Shown here in pieces: positions 41,294-50,822 of a stretch of 64,000 bases of DNA. Numbering within the stretch: the first letter of the stretch is position 1; every line of letters starts with the position of its first letter. The notes under the pieces are model-generated. The model searched no databases and was not told where the DNA came from. It worked only from the letters and a program-made list of their open reading frames with translations. Origin of the DNA: Halogranum gelatinilyticum (GTDB lineage Archaea; Halobacteriota; Halobacteria; Halobacteriales; Haloferacaceae); assembly GCF_900103715.1 (NCBI RefSeq), contig NZ_FNHL01000002.1, positions 620,001-684,000 of the forward strand. Reading direction: 5' to 3'. The position numbers were made by a program, and so were the translations under genes.

Positions 41294-42700
41294 ATGTCAT
41301 CAGTCGACGTCAACAACGACAGAAGTCTCTCACGGGACATCGGGCTGTTCGGGGCGATCAGTACCGTCGTCGCGGGAACGCTCGGTGCCGGGCTGTTCGT
41401 CACGCTGGGCACCGCCAGTAGCACGACCGGGCCGAGTGTCATCCTCGTCGTCATCCTCTCGGGACTGCTCGCGATGAGTATCGCGCTCAACTACGGCTGG
41501 ATGGCGACCATCTTCCCCGGTGCTGCGGGGTCGTACGCCTACGTCTCGCGGACGTTCGAGAACCGCCTGCCGGGCTTCATCGTCACGTGGTCGAAGTGGC
41601 TGGGCTACATGGCCGCCGACGCCGTCCTCGCCATCGGCTTCGGGAGCTACTTACAGGTGTTCTATCCCTCGATAGACCCGGCACTGGCTGGCTTCGGCCT
41701 TCTCACGGTCCTGTTCCTCGTCAACCTCGTCGGGTCGAAGGGCTACAGCGTCTCGCAGAACGCCATCTTCGGCGTTCTTATCCTCTCGATCGTGGTGCTC
41801 GTTCTCCCCGGGACCGTCAACGTCGAACCGTCGAACTACCAGCCGTTCTTCACCGGCGGGGCGGACGGCTTCTTGGCCGCTGCAGTCCCACTGTTCTACG
41901 CGTACATCGGCATCGCCGTCGCCGGGCAGATGGGTGCAGAAGTGAAGAACCCCTCGCGGAACCTGCCGCTGGCGATGGCGGGCGGGACGGCCATCCTCGT
42001 CCTCCTGTACGTCTGGACCTCCGCGGTCATCTACGGCGTCGTCGGCGACTACACCGTCCTCGCGAACTCGGCACGGCCGCTGGCGACGGCGGCGGAGGTC
42101 TTCCTCGGTGACATCGGCACGGCAGTCGTCGCCTTCGGCGGCCTGCTCGCGACGGCCTCCAGCGTCCACGCGGTGATGGCCGCGGGCATCAAGATGCCCT
42201 ACTCCTGGGCGTGGGACGAGGTATTCCCCAAGTTCTTCTCCTCCGTCTCCGACCGGTTCGGGACGCCCCACTGGTCGCTCCTGACGCTCTATCTCGTCGC
42301 GTCCTGGCTGACCTTCTGGAGCGAGGGTCTCGGACAGGCCATCTCCATCGCGACGTTCAGCTATCTCATCGCCTACTGCGCCGTCTCGGTGACGGTGCTC
42401 TACGTCCTCGCGACCGACTCCGGGCTCGCCGAGGAGGCGGGCTTCAACGGCGGGCCGGTACTCGGCCTGACCGCCGTCGTCGGCGCGGTCGGCTCGGGCG
42501 CGCTCCTGACGCAGGCGTACCAGGGGTCGCTCTCCATCTACGTCCCGTGGGTCGCCGTCGGCCTCGTCGTCTTCGGCGTCTACTGGTATCTCGGCAAGCA
42601 GCGCGGCCACGACGTGGACGCCATCCTCAACACCCTGCCGGGCGTTCCCTCCGACGAGTACGACCCGAACGTCCGCACGCGAGAGGTGAGCGATGACTGA
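41294..42700 (+). CDS. APC-family amino acid permease
   Basis: 468 residues with about twelve helices. The N-terminal GLFGAISTVVAGTLGAGLFV holds the glycine-rich unwound helix 1 of APC transporters. Helix 6 and neighbours (FFTGGADGFLAAAVPLFYAY) are also normal. The last 8 nt overlap the M20 gene, so import and peptidase or deacylase activity are linked. Substrate: an amino acid or N-acyl amino acid, with D-glutamate as one candidate from context. Confidence 0.88.
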   Translation: MSSVDVNNDRSLSRDIGLFGAISTVVAGTLGAGLFVTLGTASSTTGPSVILVVILSGLLAMSIALNYGWMATIFPGAAGSYAYVSRTFENRLPGFIVTWSKWLGYMAADAVLAIGFGSYLQVFYPSIDPALAGFGLLTVLFLVNLVGSKGYSVSQNAIFGVLILSIVVLVLPGTVNVEPSNYQPFFTGGADGFLAAAVPLFYAYIGIAVAGQMGAEVKNPSRNLPLAMAGGTAILVLLYVWTSAVIYGVVGDYTVLANSARPLATAAEVFLGDIGTAVVAFGGLLATASSVHAVMAAGIKMPYSWAWDEVFPKFFSSVSDRFGTPHWSLLTLYLVASWLTFWSEGLGQAISIATFSYLIAYCAVSVTVLYVLATDSGLAEEAGFNGGPVLGLTAVVGAVGSGALLTQAYQGSLSIYVPWVAVGLVVFGVYWYLGKQRGHDVDAILNTLPGVPSDEYDPNVRTREVSDD

Positions 42701-43934
42701 AGCGGCCGACGACGTCCCGGCGGCCGACACGTCGACCGTCGACGCGCCCACGGTCGACGCCGACGAGACGGTCGACCTCTTGCAGGAGATGGTCCGGATT
42801 CCGAGTCCGTACTTCGAGGAGGCAGAGGTCATCGAGTACGTCTACGACTGGCTCGACGAGCGCGGCCACGATCCCGAGTACCACCACGTCTCCGAACCCG
42901 ACATCACGGGCTACGAGGGCGACAACGTCGTCGCCCGCATCGAAGGGTCGGACCCCGACGCGCCGACGCTCCTCCTCAACGGCCACGTCGACACGGTCCA
43001 GCTCGTCGAGGACTGGGAGGAGGACCCCTGCTCGGGCCGCATCGAGGACGGCAAGCTCTACGGCCAGGGTGCCTGCGACATGAAGGGCGGCGTCGCCTCG
43101 ATCATGACCGCCTTCGACGCGCTCGCCGAGTTGGACCTCGCGGGCGACGTGCTCCTCACGGTCGTCGTCGACGAGGAGGGTCCGTACGGGCTCGGCACCG
43201 ACCGCCTCATCCGCGACGGCGTCGTCGACGACTGCGACGCCGCGGTCGTCACGGAACCCGGGCCGATTCTCGCCCAGGAGGACCTCGACAACCCCGCGCT
43301 CCTGCTCGGCGCGCGCGGGCGGTTCCTCTACGACATCGAGATCGAGGGCCGCGCGGCCCACGGCTCACAGCCGGAGACGGGCGTCAACGCCGTCGTCGAG
43401 GCCGGGCGGCTGGCCGAGGCACTCGACGGGATGGAGACCGGCGACCACCCCAAACTCGGCAGCGGTTCGGTCTGCCCGCTCTCCATCGAGGGCGGCGGCC
43501 AGACGCTCTCGGTCCCCGAACGCGCGAACCTGATGGTCGACCGCCACGTCGTCGTCGGCGAGAGCCAGACCGACGTGCGCGAACAGGCCGAAGCCCTCGT
43601 CGACGACCTCGGCTTGGAGAGCGACGTCGATATCGACTTCCGCGAAGCCCCCTCGGACGACATCCTCTACGGACCCTACGTCACCGACGAGGACCATCCG
43701 CTCGTGACGTCGCTCGCCGACGCGACGCGCGCCGTCAGCGGCGTCGACCCCGAATACGGCTACTTCTCCAGCGTCGGCGACTTCAACTATCTCGGCGACC
43801 GCGCGGACCTCCCGACGGTCATCGTCGGTCCCGACGGCGAGAACATCCACGGTGCGGGCGAGTTCGTCTACACCGACGAGGTGGTCGAGGTGGCCGACAT
43901 TATCGCCGACGCGGCGGTTCGGTTCCTTCGCTGA
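42693..43934 (+). CDS. M20-family metallopeptidase / deacetylase (ArgE/DapE/CPG2 type)
   Basis: 413 residues. Metal-site motifs are LLNGHVDTV (His), GQGACDMKGG (Asp), VVDEEGPYG (catalytic and bridging Glu), TEPGP (Glu) and a late His in NIHGAGEF. The dimerisation domain sits between them. The first 25 residues are an acidic, Thr/Val-rich extension. Members deacetylate N-acetyl amino acids or cleave dipeptides. Next to DUF1611 it could remove the acetyl group from N-acetyl-glutamate. Confidence 0.9.
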   Translation: MTEAADDVPAADTSTVDAPTVDADETVDLLQEMVRIPSPYFEEAEVIEYVYDWLDERGHDPEYHHVSEPDITGYEGDNVVARIEGSDPDAPTLLLNGHVDTVQLVEDWEEDPCSGRIEDGKLYGQGACDMKGGVASIMTAFDALAELDLAGDVLLTVVVDEEGPYGLGTDRLIRDGVVDDCDAAVVTEPGPILAQEDLDNPALLLGARGRFLYDIEIEGRAAHGSQPETGVNAVVEAGRLAEALDGMETGDHPKLGSGSVCPLSIEGGGQTLSVPERANLMVDRHVVVGESQTDVREQAEALVDDLGLESDVDIDFREAPSDDILYGPYVTDEDHPLVTSLADATRAVSGVDPEYGYFSSVGDFNYLGDRADLPTVIVGPDGENIHGAGEFVYTDEVVEVADIIADAAVRFLR

Positions 43935-44251
43935 CGCTCCCCTTCTCGGTTCCTCCACACACAGTCCGGCGCGTTTTTCTCGGTTCGACGGGGAGGAGTA
44001 GATGGCCGATGACGATGGCACCGCTCCGAGCCGGACTCGGCACCCGGTCGTGACGAGCCCTATGAGTGCCGAGGCCAGCTTTCTGTGACGAGTACGATAC
44101 CGCAGTCAGCTCCACAACTGGCTGGCAACGGCACACGTCGCCGTTCCACGTTGGCGACGCGAACCCCCGAGTGAGAGCCGGCCGAGAGACGCATTGCCAT
44201 CCGAGGAGACAGACGAAGCTGCTTTACCCGCCGACCCGATATCCACGAGCA
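43935..44251. other. 317-bp gap before raSEA
   Basis: No convincing gene. GTTTTTC at 43972-43978 may end the upstream transcript. CTTTACC (44222-44228) is a TATA-like element about 27 nt before the raSEA ATG. A 28-codon ORF at 44002 has no supporting features. Confidence 0.5.
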
Positions 44252-45322
44252 ATGAGCAAACCGAGTCCCGAAGTCTACGAACAGGGGCGCGGGATGGACG
44301 CGCACAACAAGGTGATGCGCGACATCCGAGCGAAGAAGAACAAGACGTACGACGCACACGAGCCGACCCGCGTCTGGCTGGACGAGGACAACACGCCGGA
44401 CGGCGTCTACCAGTCGTTGACCATCATCCTCAACACCGGCGGCTGCCGGTGGGCGCGTGCGGGTGGCTGTACGATGTGCGGCTACGTTTCTGAGTCTGTT
44501 GAGGGTGGCAGCGTCACCCACGAGCAGCTGATGGACCAGATTCAGGTCTGTCTCGACCACGAGGCGGAGAACGCCGACGAGAAATCTCCGCTCATCAAGA
44601 TCTACACCTCGGGGAGCTTCCTCGACGAGCGTGAGGTTTCCGCCGAGTCGCGACGGGCCATCGCCGAGACCTTCGGCGACCGAAAGCGCATCGTCGTCGA
44701 GTCGCTGCCGGACTTCGTGGCCGAGGAGAAGCTGGAGGACTTCACGTCCCAGGGCCTCGAAACCGACGTCGCCATCGGCCTGGAGACCGCGACCGACCGC
44801 GTCCGGAAGGACTGCGTGAACAAGTATTTCGCCTTCGACGACTTCATCGCCGCGAGCGAGGAGGCCGACGCGGCCGGTGCGGGCATCAAGGCGTATCTCC
44901 TGATGAAGCCGCCGTTCCTCTCGGAAGCCGAGGCCGTCGAGGACATGAAGCGGTCGGTTCGGCGGTGTGCCGAGTACGCCCACACGGTCTCGATGAACCC
45001 GTGTAACGTCCAGCGGTACACGATGGTCGACGAGCTGTTCTTCCGTGGTGGCTACCGGCCGCCGTGGCTCTGGTCGGTCGCCGAGGTGCTCGAAGACACC
45101 GCCGACGTCGACGCAATCGTCGTCTCGGACCCCGTCGGCCACGGCTCCGAGCGCGGCCCGCACAACTGCGGCGAGTGCGACGACCTCGTCCAGAAGGCGA
45201 TCAAGGACTTCGACCTCCGACAGGACCCCTCTGTCTTCGAGCAGGTCTCCTGCGAGTGCGAGGCGACGTGGAAGTACGTCGTCACCGAGGAGACCAGTTT
45301 CGGCGCGCCGCTGACGCGGTAG
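44252..45322 (+). CDS. raSEA: archaeosine biosynthesis radical SAM protein RaSEA
   Basis: 356 residues from the ATG at 44252 (MSKPSPEVYEQGRGMDAHNK). The [4Fe-4S] motif is GGCRWARAGGCTMCGYVSES, a Cys-x7-Cys-x2-Cys cluster site. The C-terminal part (HGSERGPHNCGECDDLVQKA) carries further cysteines. With the amidinotransferase-like ArcS, RaSEA converts lysine-modified preQ0 in tRNA position 15 to archaeosine. Leaderless start likely from the upstream TATA. ArcS is not in the window. Confidence 0.92.
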   Translation: MSKPSPEVYEQGRGMDAHNKVMRDIRAKKNKTYDAHEPTRVWLDEDNTPDGVYQSLTIILNTGGCRWARAGGCTMCGYVSESVEGGSVTHEQLMDQIQVCLDHEAENADEKSPLIKIYTSGSFLDEREVSAESRRAIAETFGDRKRIVVESLPDFVAEEKLEDFTSQGLETDVAIGLETATDRVRKDCVNKYFAFDDFIAASEEADAAGAGIKAYLLMKPPFLSEAEAVEDMKRSVRRCAEYAHTVSMNPCNVQRYTMVDELFFRGGYRPPWLWSVAEVLEDTADVDAIVVSDPVGHGSERGPHNCGECDDLVQKAIKDFDLRQDPSVFEQVSCECEATWKYVVTEETSFGAPLTR

Positions 45323-45532
45323 CCTCGGTTACGCGTCGACTACCACCGCCAACCGCCCTCCGTCACTGGTTCTGGCCGCTCGATACCGAGTGAGTACGCT
45401 GTCCGTACCGGATGCGTCCCGCTGGGAAGCACGTCGCGCACGGACGATAGGCGGTGCGTACCTACGGTCCATGCGGCCGTCCGAGGAAGTGGACGCACGT
45501 GACGACAGCCGTCGGCCGTGCCCGAGAGAATC

Positions 45533-45655
45533 ATGACGCAGACGACAACCCGGTGTACGGCGATCTACTGCTCGGACGGCTGGCTCGAACTCCGCGAGGA
45601 GACGAATCCTGACGGGTGGATGGCGACCGACACGCCGGTAGACATCGACGAGTAG
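45533..45655 (+). CDS. 40-residue haloarchaeal small protein (DUF7331-like)
   Basis: ATG at 45533. The pattern AIYCSDGWLELREETNPDGW, then ATDTPVDIDE, is like the tiny haloarchaeal proteins in which an acidic 'DAWI-s-TPV' motif ends a beta hairpin. Its start lies 210 bp after raSEA. Function unknown. The assignment to DUF7331 is from memory of the motif and is not certain. Confidence 0.5.
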   Translation: MTQTTTRCTAIYCSDGWLELREETNPDGWMATDTPVDIDE

Positions 45656-45771
45656 CCAGCACACCCGCGCGGTGGCCGAAACGGCGCGCAGCCGTCAGGC
45701 TCCGTGGACGGGGTCCCCGCCGTGCCAGCAACGGCTCCGGCCGGCCGAAATTTTCCGGACAGTGGTACATT

Positions 45772-45778
45772 CATATAG
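45772..45778 (+). promoter_or_regulatory. TATA-like box of the large regulator
   Basis: CATATAG, about 68 nt before the ATG at 45843. It implies a leader of roughly 40 nt. Confidence 0.4.
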
Positions 45779-45842
45779 ACCGACATCATTGTGCGTCGGT
45801 AGCAAGAGGTGCCACTACGTGCCAACCCCCGAAGCGGACGCG

Positions 45843-48800
45843 ATGGAGACGGCTAAGCTGGTCGCTCGTCGCGCCGACTTCTTACAGTCGCTATCGACGT
45901 CGCCACGGGAGAAACGCGACCTCGTCGACGAACTCGACTACTCCCGGTCGACCGTCGACCGAGCGGTCCGCGATCTGGAGATGCACGGTCTCGTCGAGCG
46001 GACCAACGCGGGCTACGTGACAACCGTCTCCGGGCGGGTCAGCGTCGAACAGTACCGGCAGTTCGTCGAGACGACGCTCGACACGCTCGAACTGCAGGAG
46101 CTCGTCGACCAGTTTCCGCCGGACGTCGAACTCGACGGCCGCATCCTCCGGAACGCGTCGGTCGACCGCGCGGACGACACAGCACCCTACACACCAGCCG
46201 AGCGACTCATCGACACCGCCGAGAAGGCAGACCGCCTGCGCGTCCTCGCGGTGTCGCTGCCGGATCCGCGGTTCTTCGACGTCGTGGCCGAGCGGAGCCG
46301 AGCGGGCGAACTGTCCGTCGACGCCGTCGTGGCCGAGCCGCTCTGGAAGACGCTCCACGACCAACACGGCGAGATGCTGACAACCATCACGGAGACCGGA
46401 ATGGAACTCAGCGTCGGCGACGTTCCGGCGTTCGACCTGCTGCTGTTCGACCGCGGCGAGGAGACCACCGTCTGCATCGTCGTCTTCAGCGACGCCGGCT
46501 CTATCCTCGGCGTCCTCACCAACGACACCCCCGCGGCGGTCGAGTGGGCCGAGCAACGCTTCGAGCACCACCGCGCCGACGCGGAGTCGGTCGTGGGCGA
46601 ACTGATGCGTGGGGGCACGTCGGCGGCCCTCGCCGACAGCGACGGCGAGAGTGCAGTCGAAGGCGACACCGACACCACCGCAGCGACGGAGTCGTCGGCG
46701 ACTGCCACCGCGGACCGCGAGGACGCGCCGACTGCGACCGGGGAGACGGCGGCCTCGGGAGAGACGGCGACCTCGAGAGAGACGACGACGTCCGCAGCGA
46801 CGACGGACCCGAAAGACCTGACGCTCGAACGCGAGGGGTTCGTGCGGTTGAGCGAGACCTACTTCGACCGACGCGCCGTCGACCCCGTCACCTGCTGGCA
46901 AGTCGGGATGGAGCTTACCGAAATCCGGGCGGGATACGCCATCGACCGCGAGTACGTCCGCGACGGCGAACGCCGGTCGCTGACCGACGACCTGCTCGCC
47001 GGACTCCGGGCGGGCGCCGACCACGCCCTCCTCGGACCGCCGGGGACGGGCAAGAGCACCGTCTGCAAGCGCGTCGCCTGCCGGTGGTTCGAGAACGGTG
47101 ACGGGCCCGTCTTCTACCGCGAGAGCGGCGTCGGTGCGAGTTTCCGGAGCGTCACGCATCTGGCCGACCGTCTGCGCCGCACCGACGGCCACGCGCTCGT
47201 CGTCGTCGAGGACGTCCCGCGGGCGGAGGCCAACGCGGCCGTCCGACTCCTCCAGGAGTTCGCCGACGCCGACGGCGTGACCTTCCTGTTCGACGCCCGG
47301 ACGAACGAGTGGGAAGACCCCCCGGCCGCCCTCAGCGCGCGGCTCGACGCCCTCCGTCACGAGGTCGTGACGACGGTGACGGTGCCGCCGCTGGACGAGC
47401 GGGAGTGCGACCGGCTGGTCGAGCGGTTCGCTAGCCTCGCAGACCGTGAGGTGGACCTGACGGGCGAGGACCTGCTGTCGGGCATCCGTGGCGACGAGAC
47501 CGACCCCGAGGAGGCGACGTCGGGTGAACTGCTGTTGGTTCTGCACCGCCTGACACAGACCGCACAGCGCGCTGACTCCGAGAGCGCGACGACAACGACG
47601 CTCCTCGAAGACGTTCGCGACACCTACGAGACGCTCCGCGCGGCCGGTGACGACGTCCTCGACGTCGGGGTCCTCGTCAACCTGCTGAACGCGACGGGGG
47701 TCGGCGTCCGGCCGGAACTCGTCCACGCGCTGGCCGATGACGGTCGGCGGCCGACCGGCGGGACGAACGGGGCGGGAGACGGAGGCCACCGCGCCGTCGA
47801 CGACGCGCTCGCCGAGTTGGAGGGGAGCGTGCTGTTCGAGCGCAAACGCGGCGAGGGGTCGCCCTACCGGACGGTCCACGAACTGTGGTCGACGCACTTC
47901 CTCGAACATCTCCTCGACGCGGAGGGGACGCGCGACGCCCAGCGACGCGTCGGCCGCGTCGTGACGGCCTTCCTCTCGTTGGCCGACGACGCCGAGGCCC
48001 GCGAGCGCATCGACTGGGAGTTTGCGGGCGAGGCACCCGGTCTCCTGCCCGTCGAGCGCGACCCGACCGACTGGGCCGACAGTGCCGTCGAGCGGCTGTT
48101 CCAACTCGGGCAGGACCGCCCGACGCTGGCACCGCTGTACGGGTCGAGTGCGTACTCCCGCATCGACCTCCCCGAGGCCTGTTCGACGGCGACACGGCTT
48201 CGCGTCGCCGAGTGGCGCGGCCGGATGCTCCACCAGGCGGGCGAGTACGACGACGCCCGCCGGGAGTTCGAACTGCTCGCCGAGCGCGCCGAGACCGCCG
48301 ACCTCCCGGCGACGCGACGCACCGAGTTCCGCGCGCTGGCGCACAAACACCTCGGGACGGCCGAGAACGACGCCGGGAACTACGAGGCTGCAGCCGACCA
48401 CTACGAGGAGGGTCTCGCGCACTACCGCGACCTCGGCCAGCCGAAGGGGCAGGCACAGTGTCTCAACAACCTCGGCACCGTCGCCTACGTCCGCGGCGAC
48501 CGCGCGGGAGCCGAGGACTACTTCGAGCGGAGTCTGGAACAGTACCGCGAACTCGACGCCAAGACGGACGTGGCGAACACGCTGAACAACCTCGGGGTGT
48601 TGGCACGGAGTCGGGGTAGTCTCGCGGAGGGCCAGGAGTACCACGAGCGGAGCCTCGCGCTCTACGAGCAGGTCGGGACCCAACAGGACGTCGCCGACGC
48701 GCTCGGCAATCTCGGGACCGTCGCGTTGGACCGCGGCGACGTCGACGCGGCCGAACGCTACGCACGCCGCCAGCTGGACGTCGTCCGCGACGTGGGCTAT

Positions 48801-49538
48801 CCGCGCGGGCGGGCGATGGCACTGGAGAACCTCGGGAGTGCTGCCCGCCTGCGTGGCGACCTCGACGACGCGGTCGCGTCGCTGGAGAAGGCACTCGACA
48901 TCCTCCGTGAGGTCGGCGACCAGTGGACCGAGGGCACCGTCCTCGACGGTCTCGGGCGGGCCTACCGCGACCGTGGCGACCTCGACGACGCGGCCGCCAC
49001 GTTCCGGCGTCTCAGGGAACTCGCACGCGACATCGAGAGCCCCGAGCGGCTGGGGAGCGCGCTGGTCGGACTCGCGAGCGTCGCCCTCGACCGCGGCGAC
49101 CTCGACGCTGCGCGGGGCTACGCCGAGTGGTGTCTCGACCGCGGTCTCGGCGAGGAGCACGTCGCGGCGACGGCGGCGGCCCACCGGCTGCTCGCGGCCG
49201 TCGCACGGCGGCGCGGGGAGTTCGCGACCGCAGAGGAGCGGCTGACGGCCGCCGCCGACCTGCTTGAAGCGAGCGACGTCGGCCACGAACGGGCTCGCGT
49301 CGCGCGCGAACGCGCTGAGGTCTCCGCCGCCCGCGGCGACACCGCCGCTGCACGCGAGCGGTTCCAGGCGGCCGCCGACCGCTTCCGCGAGGCCGGGGCA
49401 ACGGCTGACGCCGAAGCGACGGCAGCGCGGTTGGGGGAACTTACTGAGCGGACGGCGACGGACGACGGGAACGAGACCTCGACGGACGCGCCGGGGGAAT
49501 CAGCGGAGTCGGCGGAGCCGAGGGCGGAAGACGACTGA
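45843..49538 (+). CDS. STAND-like regulator: HTH + FilR1-like domain + P-loop ATPase + TPR array
   Basis: 1231 residues from the ATG at 45843 (METAKLVARRADFLQSLSTS). Residues 1-75 are a winged helix (KRDLVDELDYSRSTVDRAVR). Residues about 100-265 resemble the middle domain of methanogen FilR1-type regulators. A Thr/Ser/Ala/Glu-rich linker runs to about 320. The ATPase has Walker A LLGPPGTGKSTV (about 397-408) and Walker B HALVVVEDV (about 450). From about 790 to 1195 at least eight TPR units follow (LNNLGTVAYVRGDRAGAEDY and similar). The layout, DNA binding plus ATPase switch plus TPR sensor, resembles MalT/AfsR-type STAND proteins, but the fused archaeal sensor is different. The ligand is unknown. 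Confidence 0.8.
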   Translation: METAKLVARRADFLQSLSTSPREKRDLVDELDYSRSTVDRAVRDLEMHGLVERTNAGYVTTVSGRVSVEQYRQFVETTLDTLELQELVDQFPPDVELDGRILRNASVDRADDTAPYTPAERLIDTAEKADRLRVLAVSLPDPRFFDVVAERSRAGELSVDAVVAEPLWKTLHDQHGEMLTTITETGMELSVGDVPAFDLLLFDRGEETTVCIVVFSDAGSILGVLTNDTPAAVEWAEQRFEHHRADAESVVGELMRGGTSAALADSDGESAVEGDTDTTAATESSATATADREDAPTATGETAASGETATSRETTTSAATTDPKDLTLEREGFVRLSETYFDRRAVDPVTCWQVGMELTEIRAGYAIDREYVRDGERRSLTDDLLAGLRAGADHALLGPPGTGKSTVCKRVACRWFENGDGPVFYRESGVGASFRSVTHLADRLRRTDGHALVVVEDVPRAEANAAVRLLQEFADADGVTFLFDARTNEWEDPPAALSARLDALRHEVVTTVTVPPLDERECDRLVERFASLADREVDLTGEDLLSGIRGDETDPEEATSGELLLVLHRLTQTAQRADSESATTTTLLEDVRDTYETLRAAGDDVLDVGVLVNLLNATGVGVRPELVHALADDGRRPTGGTNGAGDGGHRAVDDALAELEGSVLFERKRGEGSPYRTVHELWSTHFLEHLLDAEGTRDAQRRVGRVVTAFLSLADDAEARERIDWEFAGEAPGLLPVERDPTDWADSAVERLFQLGQDRPTLAPLYGSSAYSRIDLPEACSTATRLRVAEWRGRMLHQAGEYDDARREFELLAERAETADLPATRRTEFRALAHKHLGTAENDAGNYEAAADHYEEGLAHYRDLGQPKGQAQCLNNLGTVAYVRGDRAGAEDYFERSLEQYRELDAKTDVANTLNNLGVLARSRGSLAEGQEYHERSLALYEQVGTQQDVADALGNLGTVALDRGDVDAAERYARRQLDVVRDVGYPRGRAMALENLGSAARLRGDLDDAVASLEKALDILREVGDQWTEGTVLDGLGRAYRDRGDLDDAAATFRRLRELARDIESPERLGSALVGLASVALDRGDLDAARGYAEWCLDRGLGEEHVAATAAAHRLLAAVARRRGEFATAEERLTAAADLLEASDVGHERARVARERAEVSAARGDTAAARERFQAAADRFREAGATADAEATAARLGELTERTATDDGNETSTDAPGESAESAEPRAEDD

Positions 49539-49576
49539 GAAGAAGAAAAGAGAGCGGAGACGCGCGCTGCGGTCGT

Positions 49577-50251
49577 TTACTCGAAGCCCCGGAGGACGCC
49601 CTGGCCGTCGGTGCCGCCGACGTCGGGGAGCGTCGCGCGCTCGGGATGGGGCATCAGAACGGCGACGGTGTCGCGCGCGCCGAGGATACCGGCGACGTTG
49701 CCGGTCGAGCCGTTCGGGTTGGCGTCGTCGGTGACGTTGCCATCCGAATCGCAGTAGCGGAAGAGCACGCGGTCCTCGTCGACAAGCCTGTCGTACTTCT
49801 CGTCGGTGATCTCGAAGCGGCCCTCGCCGTGGGCGATGGGCACCTCGATGACGTCGCCCTCGTCGTAGGCGCGGGTCCACGGCGTGTCGGCGTTCTCGAT
49901 GCGGAGGAAGACGTGTTCACACTGGAAGCGGGCGCTCCGGTTCGTGGTGAAGGCACCGTCGGTGAGACCGGACTCGCAGCCGACCTGCGCGCCGTTGCAG
50001 ACGCCGAGGACCGGGACGCCCTCGTCGGCGGCCTCGCGGACCTCGTTCATGATCGGCGAGCGGGCGGCCATCGCACCGGCGCGGAGATAGTCACCGTAGG
50101 AGAAGCCGCCGGGGAGCATGATGCCCGAGACGTCCTCCGGAAGCCCGTCCTCGTGCCAGACGCGCTCGGCGTCGATGCCGAGATGGGCGAGCGCGCGGAC
50201 GGCGTCGCGGTCGCAGTTCGAGCCACCGAATTGCACAACTGCAACCGTCAC
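49577..50251 (-). CDS. purQ: phosphoribosylformylglycinamidine synthase subunit PurQ
   Basis: 224 residues from a GTG at 50251 (VTVAVVQFGGSNCDRDAVRA). The glutamine amidotransferase nucleophile is in VLGVCNGAQVG; the catalytic His and Glu are in LMPHPERATL. PurQ supplies ammonia to PurL with PurS as adapter, forming FGAM in purine synthesis. purS lies 55 nt upstream on the same strand. purL is not in the window. The convergent neighbour is the large regulator. Confidence 0.97.
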   Translation of the reverse strand: MTVAVVQFGGSNCDRDAVRALAHLGIDAERVWHEDGLPEDVSGIMLPGGFSYGDYLRAGAMAARSPIMNEVREAADEGVPVLGVCNGAQVGCESGLTDGAFTTNRSARFQCEHVFLRIENADTPWTRAYDEGDVIEVPIAHGEGRFEITDEKYDRLVDEDRVLFRYCDSDGNVTDDANPNGSTGNVAGILGARDTVAVLMPHPERATLPDVGGTDGQGVLRGFE

Positions 50252-50306
50252 GCGAGCCACCCCCGGTGGCGAGTGTGAGCAGCGAACGACGGTGTCGTGA
50301 GTGAGG

Positions 50307-50561
50307 TCATTCTGCTTCCTCGACCTCGACCTCGTAATCGTGGATGGTCGGGTTCGCGAGCAGGCGGTCGGCCATCTCCGCGGCGCGTTCCTCGGCCGCG
50401 TCGGCGTCGGCCGCGTCGAGGTCGATCTCGTAGCGGTCGGTCGAGCGCAGGCCGCCGAGTTCGAAGCCGAGCCGTTCGAGCGCGCGCTTCGTCGTCTCCG
50501 CCTCGGGGTCGAGGACACCGTGCTTCAGCCGCACGGTCACCGTCGCGGTGTAGGCAGTCAT
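50307..50561 (-). CDS. purS: phosphoribosylformylglycinamidine synthase subunit PurS
   Basis: 84 residues, normal size. The core pattern TATVTVRLKHGVLDPEAETT and GFELGGLRSTDRYEIDLDA is that of PurS, the adapter that tethers PurQ to PurL. It heads a purS-purQ transcript, divergent from purU. Confidence 0.96.
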   Translation of the reverse strand: MTAYTATVTVRLKHGVLDPEAETTKRALERLGFELGGLRSTDRYEIDLDAADADAAEERAAEMADRLLANPTIHDYEVEVEEAE

Positions 50562-50643
50562 CGGTCGATGGTGCGTAGTCGTGTATTATAGGAGTTGCGG
50601 ATGTGCGACGTTATGCACGTTCGTGGTGTTTCTCTCCCCACCC

Positions 50644-50706
50644 GTCGCGTCCAGCGCGTCCGGCGCGTCCGTCGCGTCCGTCGTGCCCGTCACGTCCGGC
50701 GCGGGA
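50644..50706. repeat. 9-bp minisatellite between purS and purU
   Basis: Seven consecutive 9-bp units on the pattern GTCGCGTCC or GGCGCGTCC (50644-50706, last unit degenerate). It does not belong to a convincing gene and lies upstream of both divergent transcripts. Confidence 0.75.
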
Positions 50707-50822
50707 CGCTCCGCTCGCAACGGGTGGGGTTGTCGGCGGCGGCGAGCGGGGGGCGTCACTCGGGGACGCGAATCATGCGAGGAGCGACAGCGGTTTATCC
50801 CTCCCTCGTCTCTCACAGAGAT

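Noticed and set aside
44002-44088. 28-codon ORF in the gap before raSEA
   Set aside because: No family resemblance, weak start context and no conserved features.
45891-49286. 1131-codon open frame opposite the large regulator
   Set aside because: Shadow of the TPR and ATPase coding sequence: low hydrophobic patterning, no domain, and the plus strand has clear Walker motifs.
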